From contig NZ_LMLP01000001.1 of assembly GCF_001421965.1 (NCBI RefSeq), forward strand, positions 682,001-746,000: 64,000 nucleotides of DNA, in the 5' to 3' direction. The notes beneath the pieces were generated by a model that was not told where the DNA came from, made no database searches, and worked only from the letters and a program-made list of their open reading frames with translations. Shown here piece after piece: positions 1-6,983 of the stretch (positions within the stretch are counted from its first letter, which is position 1; every line of letters begins with the position of its first letter). The position numbers were made by a program, and so were the translations under genes. The stretch comes from Sphingomonas sp. Leaf67. Lineage in GTDB: Bacteria; Pseudomonadota; Alphaproteobacteria; Sphingomonadales; Sphingomonadaceae.

Positions 1-17
1 CGCTGCATAGCAAGCGC

Positions 18-479
18 GTGGAATTCGAACCTGTCCTGTCGACCGTCGCCAAGACGATCCAGACCGCCATCGCGCCGGTCTTCCTGTTGGCGGGGATCGG
101 CGCGATCCTGAACGTCATGGTCGGGCGACTGGCGCGGATCGTCGATCGTGCCCGCGACCTCGAAAAGCTGCACCCGTCCTCGATCGGGCCGGAACATGCG
201 CGGCACGTGTTCGAACTGCGGCTGCTCGACCGGCGCATCCGCGTCATCAACAATGCGGTATTCCTGGTCGTGCTGTCGGCCGTCGCCAACTGCACCGTCG
301 TCGCCATGCTGTTCATCGCCGAACTGCTCGACCTCGGCCTCGGCAAGGCGGTGGCGATTGCCTTCGTCCTGTCGATGGTGTTGCTGATCGGCGGGCTGGT
401 CTGGTTCCTGTTCGAGGTGCGCATGTCGGTCCATGCGATTCGCGTCCGCGCCGAACTGCTGGAGCGCGAGCGGACGTGA
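18..479 (+). CDS. DUF2721 family membrane protein
   Basis: A 153-residue integral membrane protein that matches the DUF2721 family by overall pattern: a short N-terminal segment, a hydrophobic helix near residues 15-38 with the A-P-V-F-L-L-A-G-I-G core, a basic and acidic cytoplasmic stretch (about 40-72), then two more hydrophobic segments (about 76-100 and 108-132). The family has no known biochemical role. The start is a GTG at the edge of the window; the frame is open upstream, so a longer form cannot be excluded, but the N-terminus fits the family. It overlaps the next gene by 4 nt in a GTGA arrangement, so the two are probably cotranslated. Confidence 0.8.
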   Translation: MEFEPVLSTVAKTIQTAIAPVFLLAGIGAILNVMVGRLARIVDRARDLEKLHPSSIGPEHARHVFELRLLDRRIRVINNAVFLVVLSAVANCTVVAMLFIAELLDLGLGKAVAIAFVLSMVLLIGGLVWFLFEVRMSVHAIRVRAELLERERT

Positions 480-883
480 CGCCGCGCCGTGAGCGAACGC
501 TGCTGCAGGTGGCAGTGGCGATCGCCTGTCTCGTCCCACTGTCGGTGGCGACGCTGAGCATCGTGCGCGGCGCGGCGTGGCTGCAACCGGCTCCCGCGAT
601 CGATCTCGACAGTCATTTCCGCTATCTCTCGGGCATCTTCCTCGTCCTCGGCCTCGCCTTTGCCAGCTGCATTCCGGCGATCGAGGGTAAAACCGGCCGG
701 TTCCGGCTGCTAGGCGCGATGGTGGTCGGCGGCGGCCTCGCGCGACTCGTGTCGCTGCTGACGATCGGCATGCCATCGACAGGACATGTCGTCGGGCTTG
801 GTATCGAGCTTGCCGTCGTGCCGCTGCTGCTGTTGTGGCAGACCCGTATCGCGCATCGATATCGGCAGGCGATAACCGCATAA
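476..883 (+). CDS. DUF4345 family small membrane protein
   Basis: A 135-residue protein with four predicted hydrophobic helices. The D-S-H-F-R-Y-L-S-G-I-F motif near residues 43-54 and the following G-R-F-R-L-L-G-A segment are typical of DUF4345, a family of small membrane proteins of unknown function. It starts with GTG inside the stop codon of the upstream DUF2721 gene (GTGA overlap), so translation is likely coupled. The gene ends about 340 bp before nrdA, and nothing links it functionally to the reductase. Confidence 0.72.
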   Translation: MTPRRERTLLQVAVAIACLVPLSVATLSIVRGAAWLQPAPAIDLDSHFRYLSGIFLVLGLAFASCIPAIEGKTGRFRLLGAMVVGGGLARLVSLLTIGMPSTGHVVGLGIELAVVPLLLLWQTRIAHRYRQAITA

Positions 884-1219
884 AGTTCCGCCAGGAGGCC
901 CCGTCCGGCGATAGCAATTTTTCTGCGTTCCCGAAAAGTTCGCTTGCATTTCGCGAACCCGGCGGATCGCCGCGCGTCGCGTCGGGAGCGGCGGTCGAGC
1001 CGGTCGAGCCGCGCGGCAAAGGTTGTAATTGCCGACTTGCGCGTCGGCCGCTTTCCTACAATTAGTGGTTCCGGACGCAGGACGGGCGCTATGTATTGTG
1101 TCACGCCTGCTGGAACCTCCAATGCCGCCGATACTTGTCAAGGGCGATGGCATGCGCGGACGTTCCGTAGAAATCGACAGGGGCATCGCTCCGTGCTAGA
1201 ACACAAGAGGAACGGGACG
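884..1219. other. Intergenic leader upstream of nrdA
   Basis: A stretch of 336 bp without a convincing gene. The nrdA frame stays open through part of it, but that extension shows no recognisable domain and no ribosome binding site, so I treat it as untranslated. It holds two candidate NrdR boxes (listed separately) and an AT-richer patch around 915-950. Confidence 0.6.
1053..1101 (+). promoter_or_regulatory. Candidate tandem NrdR boxes upstream of nrdA
   Basis: The 16-mer GCGCTATGTATTGTGT at 1086-1101 matches 13 of 16 positions of the usual NrdR box (ACACTATATATTGTGT). A weaker partner, TTCCTACAATTAGTGG at 1053-1068, keeps the CTA and TAGTG ends but matches only about half of the consensus. 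The two starts are 33 bp apart, close to three helical turns, which is how NrdR pairs are usually spaced. NrdR is a zinc-finger, ATP-cone repressor of ribonucleotide reductase genes. The position 120-170 bp before nrdA supports the call; the NrdR gene itself is not in the window. Confidence 0.55.
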
Positions 1220-3118
1220 ATGACCTTCCAGGATAGTCAGGATGCCCAGATGAACGAACTGCAATTCGCCGATCCGGCCCCCGCCGCCCCGGCCCCGGAA
1301 CGCACCAGCCACACCGTCGACGCGCAGCTGCACGCGGTCGAGGTCGACCATTCGCGCGACGCACTGCTGACCGATTTCGGCAAGGACACACTGAAGGACC
1401 GCTATCTGCTGCCGGGCGAATCGTATCAGGATCTGTTCGTGCGAGTCGCGTCGGCCTATGCCGATGATGCCGCGCATGCCCAGCGGCTGTACGACTATAT
1501 CTCGAAGCTGTGGTTCATGCCGGCCACGCCGGTCCTGTCGAACGGCGGCACCGGGCGCGGCCTGCCGATCAGCTGCTATCTCAACTCGGTTCCCGACAGC
1601 CTCGAAGGCATCGTCGAGACGTGGAACGAGAATGTGTGGCTGGCGTCGCGCGGCGGCGGCATCGGCACCTATTGGGGCAGCGTGCGCGGCATCGGCGAGC
1701 CGGTCGGACTGAACGGCAAGACCAGCGGCATCATCCCGTTCGTCCGCGTCATGGATTCGCTGACCCTCGCGATTTCGCAAGGGTCGCTGCGTCGCGGGTC
1801 GGCCGCCTGCTATCTCGACGTCAGCCATCCGGAAATCGAGGAGTTCCTCGAAATCCGCAAGCCCAGCGGCGATTTCAACCGCAAGGCGTTGAACCTGCAC
1901 CATGGCGTGCTGATCCCCGACGCGTTCATGGAAGCGGTCCGCGACGGTACCGAATGGGCGCTGAAAAGCCCCAAGGACGGATCGCAGCGCGCGGTCGTCG
2001 ATGCGCGTTCGCTGTTCCAGAAGCTGGTCGAGACGCGGCTGGCGACCGGCGAACCGTACATCGTGTTCAGCGACCATGTGAACAACACGATGCCCAAGCA
2101 TCACCGCGATCTGGGCCTGAAGGTCTCGACGTCGAACCTGTGCAGCGAGATCACGCTGCCGACCGGCAAGGATCACCTCGGCAACGACCGCACCGCCGTG
2201 TGCTGCCTGTCGTCGCTGAACCTCGAAACCTGGGACGAATGGAACGGCGACAAGCGGTTCATCGAGGACGTGATGCGTTTCCTCGACAACGTCCTGACCG
2301 ACTATATCGAGCGCGCACCCGACGAGATGGCGCGTGCCCGCTATTCGGCCAGCCGTGAGCGGTCGGTCGGTCTGGGCGTCATGGGCTTCCACTCGTTCCT
2401 GCAGGCGCGCAGCTTGCCGTTCGAAGGGGCGATGGCGAAGGCATGGAACCTCAAGATTTTCCGCCACGTCAACGCGCAGGTGAACGAGGCGTCGATGCAC
2501 CTCGCCACCGAGCGCGGGCCCTGCCCCGACGCCGCCGACATGGGCGTGATGGAGCGGTTCAGCTGCAAGATGGCGATCGCGCCGACCGCGTCGATCAGCA
2601 TCATCTGCGGCGGTACCAGCGCCTGCATCGAACCGATCCCGGCGAACATCTACACCCACAAGACGCTGTCGGGGTCGTGGTCGGTGAAGAACCCGTATCT
2701 CGAAAAGCTGCTGATCGCGAAGTCGAAGAACAGCGATGCGGTGTGGAACACGATCCTCGAGCGCGGCGGTTCGGTGCAGCACCTCGATTTCCTGAGCCAG
2801 GAAGAAAAGGACACGTACAAGACCAGCTTCGAGATCGATCAGCGCTGGCTGCTCGAACTGGCCGGCGACCGTGCGCCGTTCATCGATCAGGCGCAGTCGC
2901 TGAACCTGTTCATCCCGGCCGATGTCGAGAAGTGGGACCTGCTGATGCTCCACTACCGCGCATGGGAACTGGGCATCAAATCGCTCTATTATCTGCGGTC
3001 CAAGTCGGTGCAGCGCGCCGGGTTCGCCGGTGGTGTCGAGGCGGACAATACGTCCGAGCTGGCCAAGTTCGATCTGGGCGAGACGACCGATTATGACGAG
3101 TGCCTGGCCTGTCAGTAA
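1220..3118 (+). CDS. nrdA: Aerobic ribonucleoside-diphosphate reductase, alpha (catalytic) subunit
   Basis: Reduces ribonucleoside diphosphates to deoxyribonucleotides with the NrdB radical subunit. The 632-residue protein has the class I cysteine set: C119 (I-S-C-Y-L), the thiyl cysteine C308 in N-L-C-S-E-I, C328 in A-V-C-C-L-S-S, and the C-terminal re-reduction pair C628/C631 in C-L-A-C-Q. The P-T-A-S-I-S loop and the Y-Y-L-R radical-transfer tyrosines are also present. The ATG at 1220 is chosen because AGAGGAACGGG precedes it; an ATG at 1250 is possible. No ATP-cone (V-x-K-R-D-G type) is visible at the N-terminus, so the overall-activity site seems absent. It is separated from nrdB by a small divergent gene pair. 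Confidence 0.96.
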   Translation: MTFQDSQDAQMNELQFADPAPAAPAPERTSHTVDAQLHAVEVDHSRDALLTDFGKDTLKDRYLLPGESYQDLFVRVASAYADDAAHAQRLYDYISKLWFMPATPVLSNGGTGRGLPISCYLNSVPDSLEGIVETWNENVWLASRGGGIGTYWGSVRGIGEPVGLNGKTSGIIPFVRVMDSLTLAISQGSLRRGSAACYLDVSHPEIEEFLEIRKPSGDFNRKALNLHHGVLIPDAFMEAVRDGTEWALKSPKDGSQRAVVDARSLFQKLVETRLATGEPYIVFSDHVNNTMPKHHRDLGLKVSTSNLCSEITLPTGKDHLGNDRTAVCCLSSLNLETWDEWNGDKRFIEDVMRFLDNVLTDYIERAPDEMARARYSASRERSVGLGVMGFHSFLQARSLPFEGAMAKAWNLKIFRHVNAQVNEASMHLATERGPCPDAADMGVMERFSCKMAIAPTASISIICGGTSACIEPIPANIYTHKTLSGSWSVKNPYLEKLLIAKSKNSDAVWNTILERGGSVQHLDFLSQEEKDTYKTSFEIDQRWLLELAGDRAPFIDQAQSLNLFIPADVEKWDLLMLHYRAWELGIKSLYYLRSKSVQRAGFAGGVEADNTSELAKFDLGETTDYDECLACQ

Positions 3119-3126
3119 GCGGGCGG

Positions 3127-3152
3127 CAGCGATTTGCTCAAGCAAATCGCTG
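3127..3152 (+). terminator. Hairpin after nrdA
   Basis: A perfect 11-bp stem (CAGCGATTTGC at 3127-3137 with GCAAATCGCTG at 3142-3152) closes a TCAA loop 8 nt after the nrdA stop. There is no T-tract, so it may stabilise the mRNA 3' end or act as a weak terminator rather than a canonical one. Confidence 0.55.
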
Positions 3153-3218
3153 ACTCGCCACGTCGGGCAGCGGGGCGGCGCACCCGTCCCGTCTGACGGC
3201 GTGGCGGTTCGGGCCATG

Positions 3219-3242
3219 AAAAAGGGGGCACGCGGCCCCCTT
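3219..3242 (-). terminator. Rho-independent terminator of the DUF2171 gene
   Basis: On the minus strand an 8-bp stem (AAGGGGGC / GCCCCCTT, arms at 3235-3242 and 3222-3229) with a 5-nt loop is followed by a run of T. It lies 24 nt downstream of the stop of the minus-strand DUF2171 gene. Confidence 0.8.
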
Positions 3243-3266
3243 CCCCGTCGCGATGTTCGCGATCGA

Positions 3267-3542
3267 TCAGATGGCGGCACCATCCTCTTCGGTTTCGAAC
3301 GTAACCGCGACATCGGCATTTGCGGACAGCCGGACGGTGTTGCCTTCGACCTCGGCGACGAGGCCGCCGTCGATATAATGGTGATGCCCTTCATGCGAGC
3401 TGTCCGCCCCTTCGACCTGTGCGCCGCTGTCCTTCTTGGTCAGCTTGATGCGGTCGCCTTCGACGCGGTCGACGGTGCCGACATGGACGCCATCGGCACC
3501 GATGACTTCGGCGTGTTCGTTGATGTTGCTGAGATCGGCCAT
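3267..3542 (-). CDS. DUF2171 domain protein
   Basis: A 91-residue soluble protein. The N-terminal pattern I-N-E-H-A-E-V-I-G-A-D-G-V-H-V-G-T-V-D, the D-R-I-K-L-T-K-K-D segment and the H-E-G-H-H-H-Y-I motif match DUF2171, a small beta-rich PRC-barrel-like family common in sphingomonads and other alphaproteobacteria. Function is unknown. The protein is acidic with a histidine cluster at about residues 50-56. The start is supported by TGGAGAAA about 8 nt upstream. It is transcribed away from nrdB and ends at its own terminator, so it is an independent unit placed between nrdA and nrdB. Confidence 0.85.
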   Translation of the reverse strand: MADLSNINEHAEVIGADGVHVGTVDRVEGDRIKLTKKDSGAQVEGADSSHEGHHHYIDGGLVAEVEGNTVRLSANADVAVTFETEEDGAAI

Positions 3543-3595
3543 GCTATTTCTCCATTGGGGGCGGCGGTCAAACGCACGTCCCCGCAGTTGGTCGC

Positions 3596-3796
3596 ATGAC
3601 CGCGAACGTCATCATCATGCTGGCCGTGGCGCTGGTCGCGGGTGGCATCGGCCTGTGGCTGCTGCTTCGCCTCCGGTCGCGGGGGACGCAGCAGAGCCGC
3701 TATGCCCATGGCATGACAGGGATGATGGCGTTGGCGCTCGGGATCATCCTTGCGATCTTCGGGATCGCGCAGTGGTCTTGGAACAGCACGCCATGA
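3596..3796 (+). CDS. Small membrane protein of unknown function
   Basis: A 66-residue protein with two hydrophobic helices (about residues 4-25 and 42-60) around a short basic loop containing R-L-R-S-R-G. I do not recognise a family. It is divergent from the DUF2171 gene with 53 bp between starts, so the two probably share a promoter region. The ribosome binding site is weak. Coding-like codon use and the tidy two-helix profile make it a probable real gene. Confidence 0.6.
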   Translation: MTANVIIMLAVALVAGGIGLWLLLRLRSRGTQQSRYAHGMTGMMALALGIILAIFGIAQWSWNSTP

Positions 3797-3808
3797 AAAG
3801 ACCTGACC

Positions 3809-3884
3809 GCACCCCCGCGGAGGCGGGGGTGCAGAGCCACAAGCGACGACGTTCGCGACCCTAGGCTCCCGCCTGCGCGGGAGC
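3809..3884. repeat. Pair of REP-like palindromes upstream of nrdB
   Basis: Two perfect hairpins: GCACCCCCGC/GCGGGGGTGC around a GGAG loop (3809-3832), and GCTCCCGC/GCGGGAGC around a CTGC loop (3865-3884). The second has the CTGC loop seen at 5293, 9382 and, inverted as GCAG, at 21545. They fill the gap between the small membrane gene and nrdB. Confidence 0.8.
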
Positions 3885-3927
3885 ACCAAAATTTCAAAGC
3901 AAACCAAAGTTTCCCCGGAGTAACCCC

Positions 3928-4977
3928 ATGTCGCTCACCGAAGCCCGCAAGCAGTACAAGCCGTTCGAATACCCCTGGGCGTTCGATTTCTGGAAGCGTC
4001 AGCAGCAGATCCACTGGATGCCCGAAGAGGTGCCGTTGGGCGAGGATTGCCGCGACTGGGCGCAGAAGCTGACGCCGCACGAGCGCAACCTGCTGACGCA
4101 GATCTTCCGCTTCTTCACCCAGGCGGATGTCGAGGTGCAGGACTGCTACCACGAAAAATATGGTCGCATCTTCAAGCCGACCGAGGTCAAGATGATGCTC
4201 GCCGCCTTCTCCAACATGGAGACGGTGCATATCGCGGCGTACAGCCACCTGCTCGACACGATCGGGATGCCCGAGAGCGAATATGGCGCCTTCCTCGAAT
4301 ATAGCGAGATGAAGGACAAGCACGATTATCTGCAGAATTTCGGCGTCGATACCGATGAGGATATCGCCAAGACGCTGGCGATGTTCGGCGGCTTTACCGA
4401 AGGATTGCAGCTGTTCGCGTCGTTCGCAATGCTGATGAACTTTCCGCGCTTCAACAAGATGAAGGGCATGGGGCAGATCGTGTCGTGGTCGGTCCGCGAC
4501 GAGAGCCTGCACTGCGAAGGGATCATCAAGCTGTTCCACGCCTTCTGCAAGGAACGCGACTGCATGACGCGCGCCGTGCGCGACGACATCGCCGACATGT
4601 GCCAGACGACGGTGCGGCTGGAGGACAATTTCATCGATCTCGCCTTCGAAATGGGGCCGGTCCACGGCATGACCGCGAAGGAGATCAAGAAATATATCCG
4701 CTACATCGCCGACTGGCGGCTCGGGCAACTGGGTATGAAGCCGATCTATCTGATCGACGAACATCCCCTGCCGTGGCTGGCCCCGCTGCTGAACGGCGTC
4801 GAACATGCGAACTTCTTCGAACAGCGCGCGACCGAATATTCGAAGGCGGCGACGCGCGGCAACTGGAACGAGGTCTGGGACGGCTTCGACAAGCGGCAGA
4901 AGGCGAAGGTCGTGGCACCTGCGAACGAGGAAGCCAGCGGCATGGGCGACATGTTCGGGGGCGTGGCGGCGGAATAA
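3928..4977 (+). CDS. nrdB: Ribonucleoside-diphosphate reductase, beta (radical) subunit
   Basis: The 349-residue ferritin-like R2 subunit that generates and stores the radical used by NrdA. The first metal ligand D67 (T-Q-A-D-V-E), then E98, H101 and the candidate radical tyrosine Y105 (E-T-V-H-I-A-A-Y), the helix F-T-E-G-L-Q-L-F-A-S-F-A, and the last ligands in R-D-E-S-L-H are all in place. A tyrosine where class Ic enzymes have phenylalanine suggests a classical tyrosyl radical. Metal identity (Fe/Fe or Mn) cannot be read from sequence. A CCGGAG motif precedes the ATG. No N-terminal ATP-cone is present on this subunit either. Confidence 0.96.
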   Translation: MSLTEARKQYKPFEYPWAFDFWKRQQQIHWMPEEVPLGEDCRDWAQKLTPHERNLLTQIFRFFTQADVEVQDCYHEKYGRIFKPTEVKMMLAAFSNMETVHIAAYSHLLDTIGMPESEYGAFLEYSEMKDKHDYLQNFGVDTDEDIAKTLAMFGGFTEGLQLFASFAMLMNFPRFNKMKGMGQIVSWSVRDESLHCEGIIKLFHAFCKERDCMTRAVRDDIADMCQTTVRLEDNFIDLAFEMGPVHGMTAKEIKKYIRYIADWRLGQLGMKPIYLIDEHPLPWLAPLLNGVEHANFFEQRATEYSKAATRGNWNEVWDGFDKRQKAKVVAPANEEASGMGDMFGGVAAE

Positions 4978-4988
4978 GCGCGGGGCAA

Positions 4989-5008
4989 GGGGCAGCGCAA
5001 GCTGCCCC
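4989..5008 (+). terminator. Hairpin after nrdB
   Basis: GGGGCAGC (4989-4996) pairs perfectly with GCTGCCCC (5001-5008) around a GCAA tetraloop, 11 nt after the nrdB stop. There is no T-tract, as with the hairpin after nrdA. Confidence 0.5.
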
Positions 5009-5058
5009 GAGCCGGTAGACGCGACCGGCGGCATGGCCTTCGCCCGTGGCCGCTGCGC

Positions 5059-5177
5059 CAAAGGTCACAAAGGTCACACTCGCACGCTATTGGCGTGGCA
5101 TTCGATCTGCGATGTCGAAAAGCGCGGGTGCTGGCCGGAGCGGCGGCATGATGGCCAAGGCCGATCATGTAGGACAG
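5059..5177 (+). repeat. Dispersed AAAGGTCAC element, copy 1
   Basis: Starts with two tandem AAAGGTCAC units and ends with TGTAGGACAG. The first 25 nt (5059-5083) are identical to 17284-17308, and the terminal TGTAGGACAG recurs at 17401-17410, while the middle differs. I see no open frame in it that looks like a protein. It lies downstream of nrdB. Confidence 0.6.
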
Positions 5178-5292
5178 TTGAAATGATGCTGGTTGCCAAG
5201 GGCGTGGCGGCGAGCCCTTGCATCCTTCCTGCGCAGATAGGAATCCGTCGGCGCTGGCGTTCGTGCCGGAGTTGCCGGGGCGGCGTGTATGG

Positions 5293-5312
5293 GTCCCCGC
5301 CTGCGCGGGGAC
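5293..5312. repeat. REP-like palindrome
   Basis: GTCCCCGC/GCGGGGAC around a CTGC loop, the same loop and stem core as the palindromes at 3865 and 9382. Confidence 0.75.
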
Positions 5313-5365
5313 GACGAACTGGCAAGGTCGAAGCTTCCCCTCGTTACGACAGACCGGCGCTCGCC

Positions 5366-5701
5366 TTACCGCCCGCGACGCACCGGTACCCGGAAGTCGA
5401 CGGGCTTGTCGGCGACCCATTTCACGAACTTTGCGACTGCGGGTATGTCGCGTAGCGTGTCGAGATCGGCGAGCGGGCCGGCGAGTTCGGTGTTGGTCGC
5501 GCTGGCGTGGATGGTGCGGTGGCAGATCGGGTGGACGGGGATCGTCTCGCGGCCGCCCTCGCTCTTGGGCACGCGGTGATGCCATTCGACCTGCGTGCCG
5601 ATCGGGCGGCGGCAGAGCGCGCAGGCCATCGGATCGAGCGTGCGCGCGACCAGCGCCTCGGCTGCGGCCAGTCCTGCCTTGCGCTTCACGCGTCCGGCCA
5701 T
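5366..5701 (-). CDS. HNH endonuclease domain protein
   Basis: A 111-residue stand-alone HNH nuclease. The structural zinc pair C27-x2-C30 (C-A-L-C), the E-W-H-H core with H41 and H42, the G-G-R-E turn, and the H-P-I-C-H-R-T-I-H finish with C60 and H65 reproduce the HNH/ICEA order. Such proteins cut or nick DNA, but small orphan copies are often uncharacterised. It begins with a basic stretch (R-V-K-R-K) likely to touch DNA. GGGAAGAAGACG precedes the ATG. No methylase or phage gene is adjacent, so I see no restriction-system context. Confidence 0.85.
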   Translation of the reverse strand: MAGRVKRKAGLAAAEALVARTLDPMACALCRRPIGTQVEWHHRVPKSEGGRETIPVHPICHRTIHASATNTELAGPLADLDTLRDIPAVAKFVKWVADKPVDFRVPVRRGR

Positions 5702-5878
5702 CGTCTTCTTCCCCTGCTGCGAATGCTATGGAAATCGGTATTGCCACCAGCTTCGGCAAGCGCATGGGTGTGCCGCCAAGTTACCGATCCGCGCCCGTCA
5801 GATGAACCGCAGATGAAGGAACCGTCATCGAACCGTGCGGGTTGTATCGCGGCAAGTTCAGGAAAAGGGAGAAGACCC

Positions 5879-6187
5879 ATGAACCGCTTTCCATTGTTGA
5901 TCGCCGCCGCCGCGACTGCCTGTATCGCTACGCCATCGCTGGCAAAAGATCGTTCGGTACCGGTCTATTCGGACTATAATCCCTATTATCTCGATTATAA
6001 GACCGACATCTCCGAAGCGAAACGCGAGTTGCGCAGCGATCTGCGCCGCGCCAAGGACGCATCGTCGCGGGAAGATGCGTGGCACGAATATCGCCGCGAG
6101 GTCGCCGACGCCGAGCATGATTTCCGCAAGGAAATGGCGGAGCGTGGCATGATCGTCCGTCGCGGTCGGGTGACCGTCGAGGAATAA
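5879..6187 (+). CDS. Small secreted protein of unknown function
   Basis: A 102-residue protein with a clear signal peptide (M-N-R-F-P-L-L-I-A-A-A-A-T-A, cleavage likely after S-L-A near residue 22). The mature part is Tyr-rich at first (S-D-Y-N-P-Y-Y-L-D-Y), then highly charged and probably helical, with repeated R, E and D through residue 90. I do not recognise a family. The ATG at 5879 is chosen because AAAAGGGAGAAG sits just upstream and the signal peptide begins there. It is followed by a strong terminator. Confidence 0.75.
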   Translation: MNRFPLLIAAAATACIATPSLAKDRSVPVYSDYNPYYLDYKTDISEAKRELRSDLRRAKDASSREDAWHEYRREVADAEHDFRKEMAERGMIVRRGRVTVEE

Positions 6188-6212
6188 GCGTTCCCGTTGT
6201 CCTGCGGGAAAC

Positions 6213-6244
6213 AGGCCGTCGGGTTCGCGCCCGGCGGCCTTTTT
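6213..6244 (+). terminator. Rho-independent terminator
   Basis: AGGCCGTCGGG (6213-6223) pairs with CCCGGCGGCCT (6230-6240), with one G-T wobble, around TTCGCG, and is followed by TTTT. It ends the small secreted-protein gene at 5879-6187. Confidence 0.88.
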
Positions 6245-6834
6245 CAATAAATCTTGCCGAATTTCCAGCCGGTCAGCCGCAACATGGCCATGCCGGTGGT
6301 ATAGATCGGCCCTTCATTCGGGTTTGCGCGTTCGACAATCTTATAGTCGTGCCCGGTAACGCGTTCGACCAACCATCGCGACCCATCCAACATTCGTACG
6401 CCTGTATCCCGCACCTCGTCCTGCATAAACGGATCGTTCGAAGCCAAGTGCGTGCCTAGATCGGTGATTTCACGCGGTGTCAAAAAGCGATCAACGCGAT
6501 CGGCGACGGCGTTCGCGGCGAATCCGGCCCTCCCCTCCAGCCGATGCGCGATCAAGCGCGGTCGTGGCGAGGTCAGCCCCTCGATTCGAACCGTCACGGC
6601 CGGATGGAATGTCGGGAGCCATGTAAACCGCAGGGCGTCGCCGTCGCCTAAACGCGACCGCTGGTACAGCGAAGGCTCACCGGCTACGCTGAACGGCTGC
6701 TGATACCTGTCCGCGTGGGGCTGGGTGATGCCTGTTCCTGCATGCCCCGAAGCGCAACCGAACGCCCGTCGCTCACATTGGCTTGTGAAATAATCCGTTT
6801 GCACCGCAATCATGAACAGCAATGCAGTCAGCAT
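6244..6834 (-). CDS. Hypothetical protein with N-terminal hydrophobic segment
   Basis: A 196-residue protein I do not recognise. It begins with a short hydrophobic segment (M-L-T-A-L-L-F-M-I-A-V) that may be a signal or anchor. The body is mixed alpha/beta with no motif I can name; a cysteine pair lies near residues 20 and 27. Codon use is less GC-biased than in the neighbours, which may point to recent acquisition or weak selection. TAAGGATCG precedes the ATG. It is convergent with the upstream secreted-protein gene and its stop touches that gene's terminator. Confidence 0.65.
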   Translation of the reverse strand: MLTALLFMIAVQTDYFTSQCERRAFGCASGHAGTGITQPHADRYQQPFSVAGEPSLYQRSRLGDGDALRFTWLPTFHPAVTVRIEGLTSPRPRLIAHRLEGRAGFAANAVADRVDRFLTPREITDLGTHLASNDPFMQDEVRDTGVRMLDGSRWLVERVTGHDYKIVERANPNEGPIYTTGMAMLRLTGWKFGKIY

Positions 6835-6888
6835 CGTCGATCCTTACCGGTCAGGTCGATCATGCACCTAGCCAGCAGATACCTCAAA

Positions 6889-6919
6889 GAAAAAGGCCCC
6901 GAGCCATCGCCCGGAGCCT
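6889..6919 (-). terminator. Rho-independent terminator of the outer-membrane protein gene
   Basis: On the minus strand AGGCTCCGGGC (6919-6909) pairs with GCTCGGGGCCT (6904-6894) around a GATG loop and is followed by TTTTTC. It is an 11-bp stem with two wobbles. A second GC-rich hairpin (GGGCGGGTCC/GGACCCGCCC) lies between it and the stop of the gene at 6984. Confidence 0.85.
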
Positions 6920-6983
6920 CATTCCGTACGCAGATACCGGGGCGGGTCCCGATACGCCGGACCCGCCCGAACACGGCCGATAC

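Larger units (their letters stand above)
4978..5365. other. Intergenic region after nrdB
   Basis: 388 bp without a supported gene. It holds the nrdB hairpin, the first AAAGGTCAC element and one REP-like palindrome at 5293-5312. Open frames here are interrupted by repeats and look like chance products of high GC. Confidence 0.6.

Noticed and set aside
944..1219. N-terminal extension of NrdA as a possible ATP-cone
   Set aside because: The 92 extra residues show no cone motif, and a good ribosome binding site is found only before the ATG at 1220.
1196..3394. Long open frame antisense to nrdA (about 730 codons)
   Set aside because: It mirrors codon positions of nrdA, is full of Arg and Asp as expected for high-GC antisense frames, and has no domain pattern.
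5366..5701. HNH gene as part of a restriction or phage system
   Set aside because: No methylase, terminase or other phage gene is adjacent; it is a lone gene.
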